DNA from: Pogostemon cablin
Taxonomy: Eukaryota; Streptophyta; Magnoliopsida; Lamiales; Lamiaceae
Reading direction: 5' to 3'
NCBI GenBank assembly: GCA_023678885.1
Contig: CM042982.1
Span: 7,626,001 to 7,690,000 of the forward strand
Length of the DNA: 64,000 bases
The number at the start of each line of letters is the position of its first letter. Position 1 is the first letter of the stretch. Under the pieces are notes generated by a model. That model saw only the letters and a list, made by a program, of their open reading frames with translations, was not told the origin of the DNA and searched no databases. The position numbers and the translations under genes were made by a program. Positions 1-11,860 of this stretch are shown piece after piece.

Positions 1-354
1 ACATTACTGTTTCCTGTTCTCAATATTTTAACTTTCAAAGTAATGGCTTATTTATCTTTAAACAAAAGAAAAAAGATAAGGACATGTAATCAAGTGGAGA
101 TATCTTAATAGCGTAAGAGAAGAATTGTGTGCTCTGTAGCCTACTTTATTCTCTTTAGTGCCTTTCTGGTCCTCGATTTAATGAATATACAATAACCTCA
201 AGTTATGCTTAGCAATATTAATACTAAATAAACCACAAGCCATGGTCGATTGCCTTTTTCTCCTATCTAATTGGTTAATTATTCTGTGCTCCTTCTATGT
301 CTGATTTTATGAAGGATTAATCATTTCTGAGATTTATGAAATCATTTAATACAG
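1..354 (+). other. Intron of the ARF-GAP gene
   Basis: This stretch precedes the first recognisable exon and has no coding similarity that I can see. It is AT-rich and ends in an acceptor AG at 353-354 followed by in-frame coding sequence, so it is best read as intron of the same + strand gene. The upstream exons (BAR, PH and ARF-GAP domains in this family) lie outside the window. Confidence 0.7.
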
Positions 355-1883
355 GACAATCGAGTCTGAAGGCCCATCAGTTGCCAAACCAAGCCCCAAG
401 GATGCATTTCATGTAAAGGAAGTGTACATTCAAGCAAAGGTATATTTCTGGTTAAAAGTTCTGCTCATATTATCTTTTGCAGAATCCTACTTTATATTAT
501 CTGCGATTGACAAACATATCTCTTACTGATGCATAGTATGTTCAAAAACTGCTTCTAAATAAAGAAGCCAAAACACCAAGGGATTTTTCTGTTTCCACCA
601 TCTGGGAGGCAGTTAAAGAGAACAATCTGCGTGAGGTATATCATATCGCTGTAGCATCAGATGTGAATATAGTCAACTCAACCTATGAAGACATGGTTAC
701 ATGCATTTCACGCCATGATGCAATTGAACCACAACACAGATTTAGTTATTCTGAAACGAAACACTCTGATCCAGCAGCCCTTGAGAAAATCGAGTCCTCT
801 AGTGATCCAGAAAACTACCTCGAGGGCTGTTCTTTATTGCATTTGGCATGCCACTGTGGGAATTTGGTTATGCTAGAGCTGTTGATGCAGTTAGGAGCTG
901 ATATAAATAAGTGTGACCTGCGTGGGAGAACGCCTCTGCAACATTGCATCTTGAAAGGAAACAATGAGATGGCAAAGTTTTTGTTAAGAAGGTAATATCC
1001 TGAGCGTTTGAAAATATTAGAAATCTGTGACCTGTTGCCTAGTTTAATTAGATAACTAGTAGTATGTCTGAAAAATTATTGTTTGCAATATTTAAGTTTG
1101 ATATTGGTGGCTTATTTGATGCTGATCTACTTTATTAAACGATGATGAAATATAAACCTCCTTTAGTGGACCTTATTAAACCTGATATTGGACCTTATAA
1201 TTTCTAAACGATGATAAAATATAAACATGCTTTCATCGTCGTTTGATATTGAACGGCGATGAAATATAAATTAACGATTTTCCTAACCTGTTGGACCTTA
1301 TAATTTCTATACAAGTTAGAGGTCGATTTTCTAAAGAGAAATCCAGCCAACCCAAATTGTTTAATGTTCTTATTTACGTTACCTTCACCATTGGTTTTCT
1401 TCCCGGACCTGACACAGTACTGTGTATTCAATGAAGCCTCTTCCTGGTTGGTGGAGTTCTTGCCTATTGTTACTTCACGTGACCAATTCATTTGAAGTGA
1501 ATGGGCCCTAATCCTGAACCATAAATTGAAGCGAGCATAAAATGAATCTTGAGTCTCAACACATTTTATTACAAGAAACATTACATTTAGGATATTTCAA
1601 AACAATGGTCAACAGCATTGTGTTCATATACTATCTTGTTAGTTATAAATTATTATCAAGATGAATCATTGGTTGAGTATGCTTTATTATATTTCTTCAG
1701 ATATCATTTTAACTTCTTTGTCTGTTTATGCTTTTCTCTTTTAATGATGCTGTATATATGTTATCCAGAGGTGCACGAGCATCTATAAAGGATGCTGGTG
1801 GCTTGACTGCATTGGAAAGGGCCATGGAGATTGGAGCAATCACTGATGAGGGGCTCTTCATCTTGCTTGCAGAGAGTGAGTGA
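355..1883 (+). CDS. ARF GTPase-activating protein with ankyrin repeats (ACAP/AGD1-4 type), C-terminal part
   Basis: Three exons are visible: 355-439, 537-991 and 1769-1883 (stop TGA 1881-1883), joined in frame by GT-AG introns. Known for this class: BAR, PH, zinc-finger ARF-GAP and ankyrin domains; the protein speeds GTP hydrolysis on ARF GTPases at endosomal or trans-Golgi membranes. Only the end is here. The first part follows the GAP domain (KDAFHVKEVYIQAKYVQKLL), then a linker, then ankyrin repeats with typical cores such as GCSLLHLACHCGNLVMLELL and RGRTPLQHCILKGNNEMAKF. The protein ends in RASIKDAGGLTALERAMEIG and LFILLAESE. The ATG at 663 is internal, because the frame is open upstream and continues from the previous exon. 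Which paralogue (AGD1, 2, 3/VAN3 or 4) cannot be decided from the C-terminus alone. Confidence 0.88.
992..1768 (+). other. ARF-GAP intron with a short repeat cluster
   Basis: Intron between the ankyrin exons, GT at 992 and AG at 1767-1768. At 1137-1310 it holds three copies of a motif like AAACGATGATGAAATATAAA (near 1137, 1206 and 1250) and three copies of GGACCTTAT (near 1168, 1190 and 1293). Part is in inverted orientation (ATGATAAAATATAAAC versus TTTCATCGTCGTTT). It looks like debris of a small repetitive element. Confidence 0.55.
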
Positions 1884-2440
1884 ATCGGAAGAGTGTGAAT
1901 AAGGTGAGCTAACTCTGTTACTCCTTATGTGCTCTTTTTTCCTACTGTCCTACTTTTCATCACCGATTATGTTAGATTTTGGTATGTTCTGTTTATCGAT
2001 CCCAGATACTCTCTTCTCCCCCTCCCATGTTTTTCCCTCAGACATGTGGCTCTTTGTCTTCTGGCTTGGTCCTCTGTTTATGCCTTCGCACTTTTCAATC
2101 AGACCACATTCGGGTCTTGTATTTGTTTTTTTTTTCCTTTTCATTTTAATATAACATCACATGCATTTAGCCGACTAGTGAGTGTATATAGCAAAAACTT
2201 GAATGCGAATAACGAAGCCTTCTCCAACAGCTATTAGTTTTTAACTTTCGTAATTGTTCGTTTGTAGCTTTCTCTGTGCATTGGGACAACTCTGAGACTA
2301 ACCTGCCGTAGAGATTGTGAATCGAGAGGAGGCTCTACGACACACCAAATCTCTTCCAGACATTGCCGGTGCCAAGATGACAACTTTCATAGTTTCATTC
2401 CTCTCACCAGAAGAAGTAGTGGAAATCTACTAATGTATGA
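1884..2440 (+). other. ARF-GAP 3' UTR with a probable intron
   Basis: After the stop codon at 1881-1883 the sequence reaches a good donor (AAG then GTGAGC, GT at 1904) within 25 bases. A matching acceptor TTTGTAG ends at 2267. The AT/T-rich stretch between them looks intronic and the sequence after it is more balanced, so a spliced 3' UTR is likely. The polyadenylation site is not clear. Confidence 0.45.
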
Positions 2441-3400
2441 AGTATTTTTTTCTAACTCAAAACTGTAGAATATAAAATCAGTTCAGTTTTCCGTCTCATC
2501 TTCAAAATTTTGTACAAGTCTTTTCTGTGAATTGATACGAATAGTGGAATCTTAAGTGTATTATTGGTGGCTTGTATTGCATATTTGAACATGAATTACT
2601 GCCTACCTAGAACCAGTCAAAATCACATGAAAGTTGTTTGTTTTGATTCAATGCGTCGAAGCATTCTCAAAATTTGATTATTATGTTTTTTGTTTTATTC
2701 ATCATTTTTGCCAGTTTCGTTTATTTGATTTGGTTTTTATTATTGTTGTGGGTTTAGGGATTATGATTATTTTACATTTTAAAAATTTTATTTTTATTCT
2801 TATTTTTAAGGGGTTTTATCCATTTAGGAACTTAATTATTTTTTCAATATATTAAGGACATGAATTATACTAAATAATTAATTCAAGGTTCGAGTTAATA
2901 AAATATGAGACAATATGTGATAAGTTTAGATCTTGAATCGATATGCTACAATTTAGGTCTTTAATCAATAGATAAAATAATTTAGATTCCAAATTTATAG
3001 TTTGTCTATTTTTCAAATAAAGAATTGAGAAAATGTAATTACTTTATAATAATTGATTTTTATTTTTTTTCCATACATCCTTATTTTTTCCAGCGTCCTT
3101 GTAATTCTCCTGTTCGTCTCTAAAGATTAGTAACCAAATGGCCACATTTATTTTAATTATTGATTTTGTAACATTCAAGGCATTTTGTTAATTATTGATT
3201 TTGTAACATCCAAGGCATTTTGCCTGAGGATAAAGGGATAGGACTTATTTTCGTATTGTAATTATATTATTATAACAGTATTCACTAAAATAAATTTACC
3301 ATTTCAAAAGACAACCTTATTCATGTGTTGTTTGTTTGGGAAAAGGTTGTACTATTAATCTTGGGGTGGGACTCCCGGTTTCAGGTTTCCGCCGCCACGT
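2441..3400. other. Intergenic, AT-rich
   Basis: No gene seen. The only structure is the 35-bp tandem duplication listed separately. Short open frames here are low-complexity. Confidence 0.6.
3153..3222. repeat. 35-bp tandem duplication
   Basis: Two adjacent copies beginning TTAATTATTGATTTTGTAAC (3153-3187 and 3188-3222), with one visible difference. Confidence 0.9.
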
Positions 3401-3427
3401 GCACTTAACAATCAAAAGAATCAAAAT

Positions 3428-3476
3428 TCTCTCTCTCTCTCTCTCAATTATACTCCACACAGGAGAGAGAGAGAGA
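3428..3476. repeat. (TC)n / (GA)n inverted repeat
   Basis: An 18-nt TC run (3428-3445) faces a 14-nt GA run (3463-3476) across a 17-nt spacer, so the two can pair as a hairpin. It lies in the likely first 5' UTR exon of the pyruvate kinase gene, about 30 bases upstream of a splice donor. CT-rich tracts are common in plant 5' UTRs; the facing GA arm is less usual. Confidence 0.85.
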
Positions 3477-3506
3477 AAGGGTCTGCTGTTGTTCAACCTA
3501 ACCGTG

Positions 3507-3978
3507 GTGAGTCCAACTTACTTCCGTTCACTATTTTTGACTTTGTGCTCTCTCTCTCTATCTCTTTATATTCTTGCTCCATTTCTTCTCTGATTTTTTT
3601 TATCCTGCTAAAGATCCTTCTTTTAACTTCTATTTCTGCTCTAACTCCTTAAATTCCTCACTTATTTGCACAAGGTACTTGCGTAAACGCCCTTTTCTTT
3701 TATGTGTTCTTAGATTATCTTGAGGTTATTTGTAATTTTGAAATAAATAAATTAATAAACAGATATTTACATTTGTGTGTGTAAAAGGTATATTCCTCTC
3801 CCAGATACTCTTATTCACCTATTTGAAAGTGATTCTAAATGGTGTACCCCTTTGGGTCCCACCGCCCCGCCTGTCATTGGTGGAGGAGGATTGGTGGAGG
3901 AGATAAATTGTAGGATGTAAGCTTATAGAGAGGGCTCATTGTTAAACTTGTGCTTGGAAATGATTCTATTTTACACAG
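3507..3978 (+). other. Probable 5' UTR intron of the pyruvate kinase gene
   Basis: A strong donor (CCGTG then GTGAGT, GT at 3507) and a good acceptor (TTTTACACAG, ending 3978) bracket T-rich sequence. The start codon lies 100 bases further on. No ATG frame joins these parts to the protein, so this would be a leader intron. Confidence 0.45.
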
Positions 3979-4078
3979 CTGATTAATCTAGTGATTGGAT
4001 AGTTAAAGATTATTTGTGGGGTGTAGTAGATTGATGAGGTATTGTTTGTGATTGATTAGAAAGAGGGAGTATTTGGAG

Positions 4079-7000
4079 ATGACGAGTATAGACATAGAGG
4101 GGATCTTGAAGGAGGTGCCTTCAGATTCAAGAATTCCCAAGACAAAGATAGTATGCACTTTGGGGCCTGCTTCGAGGTCGGTGGAGATGGTGGAGAAGCT
4201 TCTTCGAGCTGGGATGAACGTTGCTAGGTTCAACTTCTCTCATGGGACCCACGAATACCATCAAGAAACCCTTAACAATCTCAGGACTGCTATGCACAAC
4301 ACTCAGATCCTTTGTGCTGTCATGCTTGACACCAAGGTTGGCTTTCATCACTCTTGTTCATATTTTCTTGCACATGTTTAATGATGTCTAGAGGTAGTGT
4401 CTCTTGTTGACTTGACCATCATCTGTCAGATGGTTTAAAGGACTGGTATTGATGATGTGAAGTTGGTTTGAGTGTAAAGAATTGTGGATGTTGTACACTC
4501 TATTTTCATCTGGATGAGCTGAAATTCATGTTAAGGACTGAATCACTAATCATGGAAAGTTTGAAAAATAAATAAATAAGAAGGGAACTTAGGAACTCTT
4601 GGTTCATGTAATGCATCCAAAAATATGGAATCTCTGATTTACCCTTCATTCATACATATGTATATATGGTATAATACAGTTGAGAAGCTGTTCTTTTGTT
4701 TTTCATTTTTCTTAGTGGTGTAGTCTTCTTTTCTGTCCCTTTTATAGAGAAGCTATTTTCAGAACCATGATCAATTAATAGCTATCTTCTTGACTTGGGT
4801 ATTGACTTCTCAAAAATAACCTCCACGAGTTCTTAGCTTTTAGTTAGCTTGCTTCAGGGCTTTCTATGTTAAGATTCTGTTGGTTAGTCTGCTAATGTGG
4901 CTTGAAGCTTTGGCATGTCTACTTCATGATATTGCTGGAGTTTATTCAATTAGTAATTTATGATGCTATTTACGGCTAGTCATTGTCTACATTCATGTGT
5001 TTCCTCTTAAATTTATTTTAGTATCCGTCATGTTTGCTATTTTGGGTCATGCTTCGCTGTTGTGTGGAGTGGAATTTCAATATTAATATCTGTAAGTCTA
5101 CTTCAAATGGTGCAAATTTCTATGGAAGTGTCTCATACATTCATCGTGCTCCATTGATTTAAAAAGGAGTCAAATATCTCAGAGTACAAATTTTCAGTCG
5201 ATTGAATGAGGGTATGACCAATAAGATTATGATTTGAGCCTATCTATATTTTTCGACATAGTTTATTTACCACAGGTCGCAAAACTTCCATGGTTGACTG
5301 TGTATTAAGATACCGTCGAGACTCTATGCGCCGACTTTGTAGATTGCTAGAAATTTGGAGCCTAGTCTTTATTAGCTAAATTTTGGCCTTAATTTATTGG
5401 GGTGATTTTAGTGAAAGGGTTTTATGCAATTTCATGCAAAGTCAATAGATCTGCGAACCCTTGTATCATTTGACCCATCTTCAGAAAACTTTTTGAAGTC
5501 TATCGATCGAATTATATCTAAGCTCCTACTCACAAACTCATAACCCGGTCGAATTTCACATCCAAACATGATCTTCAGCATTTCATACACTTCTAAACAG
5601 CACTTATGTAGTTAAAACCCTTTGGGAAAACAAGAAACTTAATATCTATGGTTCGATATTTACTGCCTCAGGGCTGTATATTAGCAAGTTCTCTCTAGCA
5701 CTTTGTTCACATCGACTTCTGTCACTTATTTACCAACTTCATGAATTGCAAAGCTTACTGATCTCATCTCTGTTAATTTAGTCATCTATCTCATCTGCTG
5801 GAAGTTTTTAATCTGTTTCTCATTTATTCTTTATCAGGGCCCCGAAATCCGAACTGGTTTCTTGAAGGATGAAAAACCTATCCAACTAAAGGAAGGCCGG
5901 GAAATCACTGTAACCACCGATTACAGCATAAAAGGAGACGAAGAAATGATCTCTATGAGTTACAAAAAATTGCCTGTTGACTTGAAACCTGGAAATGTAA
6001 TTCTCTGTGCAGATGGTACCATCACACTCTCTGTTTTGTCGTGTGACCCTGCTGCTGGAACTGTGAGGTGTCGTTGTGAAAACACTGCTATGTTAGGTGA
6101 GAGAAAGAACGTTAATTTACCTGGCGTTGTGGTGGATCTTCCTACACTTACTGAGAAGGACAAGGAAGACATCCTTGAATGGGGTGTTCCTAATAATATC
6201 GACATGATTGCTCTCTCCTTTGTACGTAAGGGATCCGATCTTGTTAATGTCAGAAAGGTTCTTGGACCTCATGCCAAGCGTATACAGTTAATGTCGAAGG
6301 TTTGTCGAACGTTCTTTTATTAAGTTCAGCCTTTCATCACCTTTAAGTAGCATTGATTGATTTGTTTGTTTGATACTTAAATTTGCATTCAAGGTCGAGA
6401 ACCAAGAGGGAGTTATCAACTTCGATGAAATCCTTCGTGAGACCGACTCATTCATGGTTGCTCGTGGCGATCTTGGAATGGAAATCCCCGTTGAAAAGAT
6501 ATTCCTGGCACAGAAGATGATGATATACAAGTGCAATCTTGCTGGTAAGCCTGTTGTAACGGCCACGCAGATGCTCGAGTCCATGATCAAGTCACCAAGG
6601 CCAACCCGTGCTGAGGCGACGGACGTAGCCAACGCGGTCCTAGATGGGACAGATTGTGTGATGCTCAGCGGGGAGAGCGCTGCTGGTGCTTACCCGGAGC
6701 TTGCAGTAAAAATCATGGCTCGAATCTGTATCGAAGCTGAATCTTCACTCGACTACGGAGCCATCTTCAAATCAATGATCAAGTCAACCCCACTACCAAT
6801 GAGTCCATTGGAGTCGCTCGCGTCTTCAGCCGTACGTACCGCCAACAAAGCTAAAGCAAAACTCATTGTTGTGATGACACGAGGTGGCACTACGGCCAAG
6901 TTGGTCGCCAAGTACCGACCAGCTGTCCCGATCATATCAGTGGTGGTCCCGGTCTTGACAACCGACACGTTCGATTGGTCGATCAGCGATGAAACCCCAG

Positions 7001-7206
7001 CAAGGCAGAGCCTGGTGTACCGGGGGTTGATTCCAGTTCTGGCCGAGGGATCAGCAAAAGCAACAGATGCTGAATCGACCGAAGTCATCCTGGCAGGCGC
7101 ATTGAGGTTCGCCACTGCACGTGGCCTTTGCCAGCCTGGTGATGCAGTAGTCGCGCTCCATCGCATTGGAGCTGCATCGGTTATCAAGATTTGCATCGTC
7201 AAGTGA
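4079..7206 (+). CDS. Pyruvate kinase, cytosolic isozyme (EC 2.7.1.40)
   Basis: Transfers phosphate from phosphoenolpyruvate to ADP, the last step of glycolysis. Exons 4079-4336, 5838-6299 and 6394-7206 join in phase 0 to give 510 aa, the usual length of plant cytosolic isozymes. There is no transit peptide: the protein starts MTSIDIEGILKEV and reaches the conserved RIPKTKIVCTLGPASRSVEM at once. Visible family motifs are RFNFSHG (substrate region), DTKGPEIRTG across the first splice junction (residues 84-93), the B domain in exon 2, MSKVENQEGV with the catalytic Lys at 240, VARGDLGMEIP (265-268 GDLG), and MLSGESAAGAYP near 330. The C-terminal regulatory domain ends GAASVIKICIVK. The ATG at 4079 is preferred: a frame from 4052 would need a TTG start. 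The second intron is only 94 bases; the first is 1.5 kb. All key residues appear intact. Confidence 0.96.
4337..5837 (+). other. Pyruvate kinase intron 1
   Basis: 1,501 bases with GT at 4337 and AG at 5836-5837, T-rich. I see no embedded gene or clear mobile element. Confidence 0.85.
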
Positions 7207-7509
7207 ACGCGCCGCGACCCGATGGTCGAGTAACCACTGCATGTTCTCTCCATGAGTGAGGGAATAGTGTCGTTGTCTGGATATTTTGGTGTTCATTGCT
7301 GCTGCTTCAGTTAATAACCCTCGTACTTAATAATGCAGCTTCCTCTGTTCCTCTGTTTTTTTTTTTTACTTATTTACAATGACAACGTGAAGTTCTAATC
7401 CTCTGTTCTTGTTATTCAGTGTTGAGGACATTTATGAACATCATGAATGATTTTCATGCTACCGGCAAAATTGTGTCTTCCCATGATGATTCAATGTTTT
7501 CACTATTTA

Positions 7510-7668
7510 CGAAAGTAAACTATTTCAGATAGTTCATTTATTCGATATCATTTTCATTAAAATAATATCCCTTTTTTCAAGAATTTGCTCGAAAGTAAAC
7601 TCCTTCCGACATTTCATTTATTCGATATTATTTTAAAATAATATCACTTTTTATACACAATTTGCTTA
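7510..7668. repeat. Imperfect 80-bp tandem duplication downstream of pyruvate kinase
   Basis: Copies start at 7510 and 7590, each with CGAAAGTAAAC and TTCATTTATTCGATAT. They differ by scattered substitutions and small indels. Confidence 0.8.
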
Positions 7669-7689
7669 CATAAATCTTTGCCTAATTTT

Positions 7690-8660
7690 TATTGTAATAA
7701 AAAATATAACTATAAAGGAGGATAGAGTTAGACTATGCATAATTTAATATGGATAAACCAAGTATATGAGCAAAATATAGTCAAACAATAAATTCTATCA
7801 TAAGTTACCACTATATATGGGCAAAACATAGTGAAACAATAAACTCTATGATAAGTTACCACTATAGCAAGATGTTGCGATCTAATTCTTTCAACGGTCT
7901 TTAAAAAAGGGCGGAAACTTTTTATTATAAATCACTTGATATAAATCTTGCAATTTAACTTTTCCATCATTCTCAAAAGCAGGAAATGTTTAAGCTCCTA
8001 ATTATAGAGTGCACCATTCAAAATAAGTTGAAAAAAAATCAACATTCAAATATTATACTTCATGTATGTAGGCTATTAGCACTATTAAACTTCTCCCTTC
8101 ACTTTTGGATCTCAAACTTATACTACTTGTATATTTTTTTTATGTTTTAAGTAATTAAGCTTTATAATAAGCAAATGTGAAGCAGCTCAAATCTTGCTCA
8201 GTCACGGAAATATATTTGATTCTAACCCCTTTTCAATCATGTAAAGTATAAGAACTAGAGGTCTTTTTTATTAGTTTTTACTTTTGATCTGAGATATTTT
8301 CATTATATGATTAATTTTTATTTTTGATCTGAGGTATTTTCATTTTTTATATATTGTTAATGAAATAGTTTAATTAAACGTGTGATAAACTTTCATCAAA
8401 CATCTATAACTTTTTATTATAAATATTGTCACTATTTATTCGTCTCGCGTAACCGATTCCAATTTCCCATATCATATGGTATGCTCCCCATTTTGGCATA
8501 AGGCTAAAGTGTGCAACACTTATCACTTTTCTTCTTCTTTTTATTTTTAAAAAATTCTTAAATCTGCATTTTGACAAGTTGGCATAAGATTTGAAAAACA
8601 AGAATGTATGCATCTCATTTGAGTTGATAATATTATGGGGATTTTTTTTTATTTAATCAA
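7690..8660. repeat. Segment A: source of a split duplication
   Basis: The first part (about 7690-8135) matches 10300-10525 (for example AACTTCTCCCTTCACTTT). The second part (about 8150-8660) matches 12735-13400 (for example AATTAAGCTTTATAATAAGC, GGCTAAAGTGTGCAACACTT, TTAATATTATGGGGATTTTT). Order and orientation are kept. No coding sequence is seen inside. Confidence 0.75.
7763..7864. repeat. Imperfect 51-bp tandem duplication
   Basis: Copies start at 7763 and 7814, each with GCAAAA-ATAGT and ATAAGTTACCACTATA; a few substitutions separate them. Confidence 0.85.
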
Positions 8661-10299
8661 ATCAACTATGGATACGGATCTCTCCATTTATCTACGGTGC
8701 CAAACTAAAATAGAGGATTTTACTTTTTATTTTTATTTTTTCAAACAACTTCTAACTTCTAAAAATAGGGTGATTAAAATTAATTATTTTATTTTATTTA
8801 ACTGTGATTATTAAACTAAAATCTAAAATCTAATCTAATATGGATACAGGTCTCTCCATTTATCCAAAAAATTCAACAAAAGAATAACAATATTAAAAAT
8901 AAATGCAGTATTTTTAATTAACAATGCCGACAAAAAAATCACAAAATTCGCGAAAACTGTAAAATTTTACAAATATGATGCAAAATCAATTAGAAACTTT
9001 ATATACTAAAGTATATCTAATCTAATTAGAATTTTGATTCTAATTACATGAGAATAACATTTTTATATTATTGGGGACGGTCTCGAAGTCTTTGCCAATT
9101 TTCTAACTTTTTTTTTGTTTAAACTTCAGCCCAAACTCATTTAATATTAAGACTCAATTTAGAAGTTGATTTTTGATATTTTTATAGTTGTGTCATTCCT
9201 TATTAATAAAATTATTGAAGGGAAATAAATAGATAGCAGATACTAATTTCTTAAAGAAAATTAATTAATGACTTTAAATTCAAAATAAATTACGGTTTTA
9301 TATAGCATATTGTAGACTGAGTCTGCAAAATCTGCAAATGTTTTTGCTGAAATGATGATGTCTTTGGTTATGCCATTACGACGGTTAGAGAGAATAAAGA
9401 AGTATCTGTCGGTTGAATGAAGATAGAATAACACTCTAACAATACAAATCTGTAGGAATACACTGTGGTCTGGCGACCGACCGTAGTGGGTACCGGACCA
9501 CGGTGGTGGGCAGCAGTGGAGGGGCGTCGGCAGCTGGGTGGTAGAGGGGGAAGGGTTTGAGGTTTGAAGTGTAATAGAATCCGGCTATTAGTTAAAATTA
9601 ATAATTTTGAATTAAAAATATCGTTATTAATTTTTAACTGTAAAATTTGTATAAAAAAATTCTAATATTTTTATTCATGATATATAATACAATATTCTTT
9701 GTCTTATAAAATTATTATTCACACTTTACTCATTTATTTGTGTTATACTTAATCATTTAAAATAATAATAATAATTACTATAGAAAGTACTTTTATTTTA
9801 ATTTAAAAAATGTCACAATTTTTAATGCATAATAATATACTTTATTTGTTATGCAAAAATATCAATTTACTTAAAAAAATTAATAAAAATTCGTAAATTT
9901 TTTTTTTTAAACTACTTAAACGATTTCACAGGATGATAGGAACATTTTATTCTTAGTACTATTTTGGGCCCTCTTAACTCAATTCCTGACTCTGTCACTG
10001 CATGTATTTTCAAATCCACACCTGGAGTGGGAAGGGGGTTGGAAATGAGTGGGGTTGAGGCAATATATATATATATATATATATATATATTCTTTATTTA
10101 TTATGAATTTATAAATTTATAAAATTTATTTAATATCCAAACAATGACTCAAATCCATCAATCCAAATAATAATATTTCATTTTTTAGTGTAAAGGATGG
10201 TGTGGAATGGACGAATAAGAAAAGTGTGAAGGGCGGTTTAGAATAAATGAAGTGCTTTTAGTCCAACATCAGCTCACACAAGTTTTTGCTGAACCTAAC
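8661..10299. other. Intergenic, AT-rich, no gene seen
   Basis: A more GC-rich stretch with GGTGG runs lies at about 9460-9560 but has no convincing frame. A dinucleotide (AT)n run lies at 10063-10090. Confidence 0.5.
10063..10090. repeat. (AT)14 microsatellite
   Basis: Uninterrupted AT repeat of about 28 bases. Confidence 0.95.
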
Positions 10300-10525
10300 T
10301 AAGATAGATGTAACTAGAAAGGAGGATAAGAGTTAGACCATGTATGTACAGTGGAGACCCCTAATGGTGGATACACCGTTTAAAATAAATTAGAAAAAAT
10401 TAACATTCAAATATCATACTGCATATGTATGGAGGCACTACTAAACTTCTCCCTTCACTTTGTGTCTCAAAACTTTGTGTCTCAAATTAATACGAGTACT
10501 ACACTAGTATATTTTTCTACTTGCC
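10300..10525. repeat. Segment B: first half of the diverged copy of segment A
   Basis: Matches 7690-7740 and 8005-8135 in the same orientation, with about 250 bases of A missing. Similarity stops near 10525 and resumes at 12735. Confidence 0.7.
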
Positions 10526-11107
10526 TCGTTTGGTATGGATTAATATGGGGTTACAAAAAATTTTGTACCCTCTTTCACGGATGCATGTTTAATTTTACTG
10601 TTGCCTTCTACATTATTTATATCACTTCAACCATAGTATTAGTATTAAAGATACAACAGTATATATAGATAAGGGATGATTAATTTGTCCTACAAATTAA
10701 CCTCCTTGCCCCATCCACCTCCCTTCCCACGTCATATCCTCCTCTCTCACGTAATGAACTGCAAATCCATTAAAAATGGCTTTTCTATTGTCAAATACAA
10801 TCAAGTGGAAATGACACATATTAGCCACTTTCACTTAAAAATAATTTATTTTTGTCATCTATTTTAAAAATAATTTATTCTAGCAATTTTTATTGGAGTC
10901 AAAAATGTCATTTGAAAAAGACCCATTAATCACATGTTGAGGAATCTAATGCATTTCTTTTTGACTAAAAAGTACCAAAGTATAATAATTTATTTTACAG
11001 TCTACTGAATGTATTAATTTGTTGTTTTTACATGCCTCATGAATGTATTTATTTATTAAAATGCAAAAAGATGCATTCTACGATTTTTTTCTGGGGAAAA
11101 AACATAG

Positions 11108-11860
11108 TATAGACCAAATAGAGCAGCCATTTAGGCCAAATAGAATACATATAGGCCGAATAAAAGAAAATTTTTATCCGTATAAAAATTTGTTCTAATT
11201 TTTTTGGGAAAAAATTTAGGTTGAATAGGAAATTATGTATAGGCCGAATAGAACAACCATTTGGGGCGAATAGAAGACATGTAGGTCGAATAAAAGAAAA
11301 TTTTTATCCTTATGAAAAAAATTTCTAATTTTTTCAAGAAAAAAAAGGTCGAATTGAACAACCATTTAGGCCGAATACAAGACATGTAGGTCGAATAGAA
11401 GAAAAATTTTATCCGTATAAAAATTTTTTCTAATTTTTTTCTGAAAAAAAATTATAGGCCGAATAGAACAACCATTTGAGCCAAATAGAAGACATGTAGG
11501 TCGAATAAAAGAAAAATTTTATCCGTATGAAAATTTTTTCTAATTTTTTTTGGAAAAAAAAATATAGGCTGAATAGAACAACCATTTGGGTCGAATAGAA
11601 GACATGTATGCCGAATAGAAGAAAAAATTTATCCGTATAAAAAATTTTTCTAATTTATTCTGAAAAAAATATAGGTCGAATAGAACAACCATTTGGGATG
11701 AATAGAAGACATGTAGGCCGAATAGAAGAAAATTTTTATCCGTATAAAATTTAGTTCTATTTTTTTTTTAAAAAAAAGCCAAATAGACCAAGTCGTATAG
11801 GCCGAATAGAAGGAATTTTGGATCGAATAGAAGAAACTTGGGCGGAATAGAAGAAACAAT
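11108..11860. repeat. 105-110 bp minisatellite built around GCCGAATAG
   Basis: About six copies of a unit. Anchors AACAACCATTT fall at 11252, 11357, 11467, 11577 and 11684 (spacing 105, 110, 110, 107), with a divergent copy near 11122 and a degenerate tail to 11860. Each unit carries AGGCCGAATAGAACAACC, GAATAGAAGACATGTAGG and an A/T-rich ATCCGTATAAAAATTTTT stretch. GAATAG recurs several times within a unit, suggesting an older, shorter period. Confidence 0.92.

Noticed and set aside
663..995. Independent 110-aa gene starting at the ATG at 663
   Set aside because: The frame is open upstream and joins the preceding exon; it is the middle of the ARF-GAP ankyrin exon, and the last two codons are intron.
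4052..4078. Upstream start for pyruvate kinase
   Set aside because: The in-frame codon at 4052 is TTG; the family begins at the ATG 4079.
11108..11860. CRISPR-like array
   Set aside because: Units are contiguous and near-identical over their full length, with no unique spacers; the context is a plant nuclear genome.
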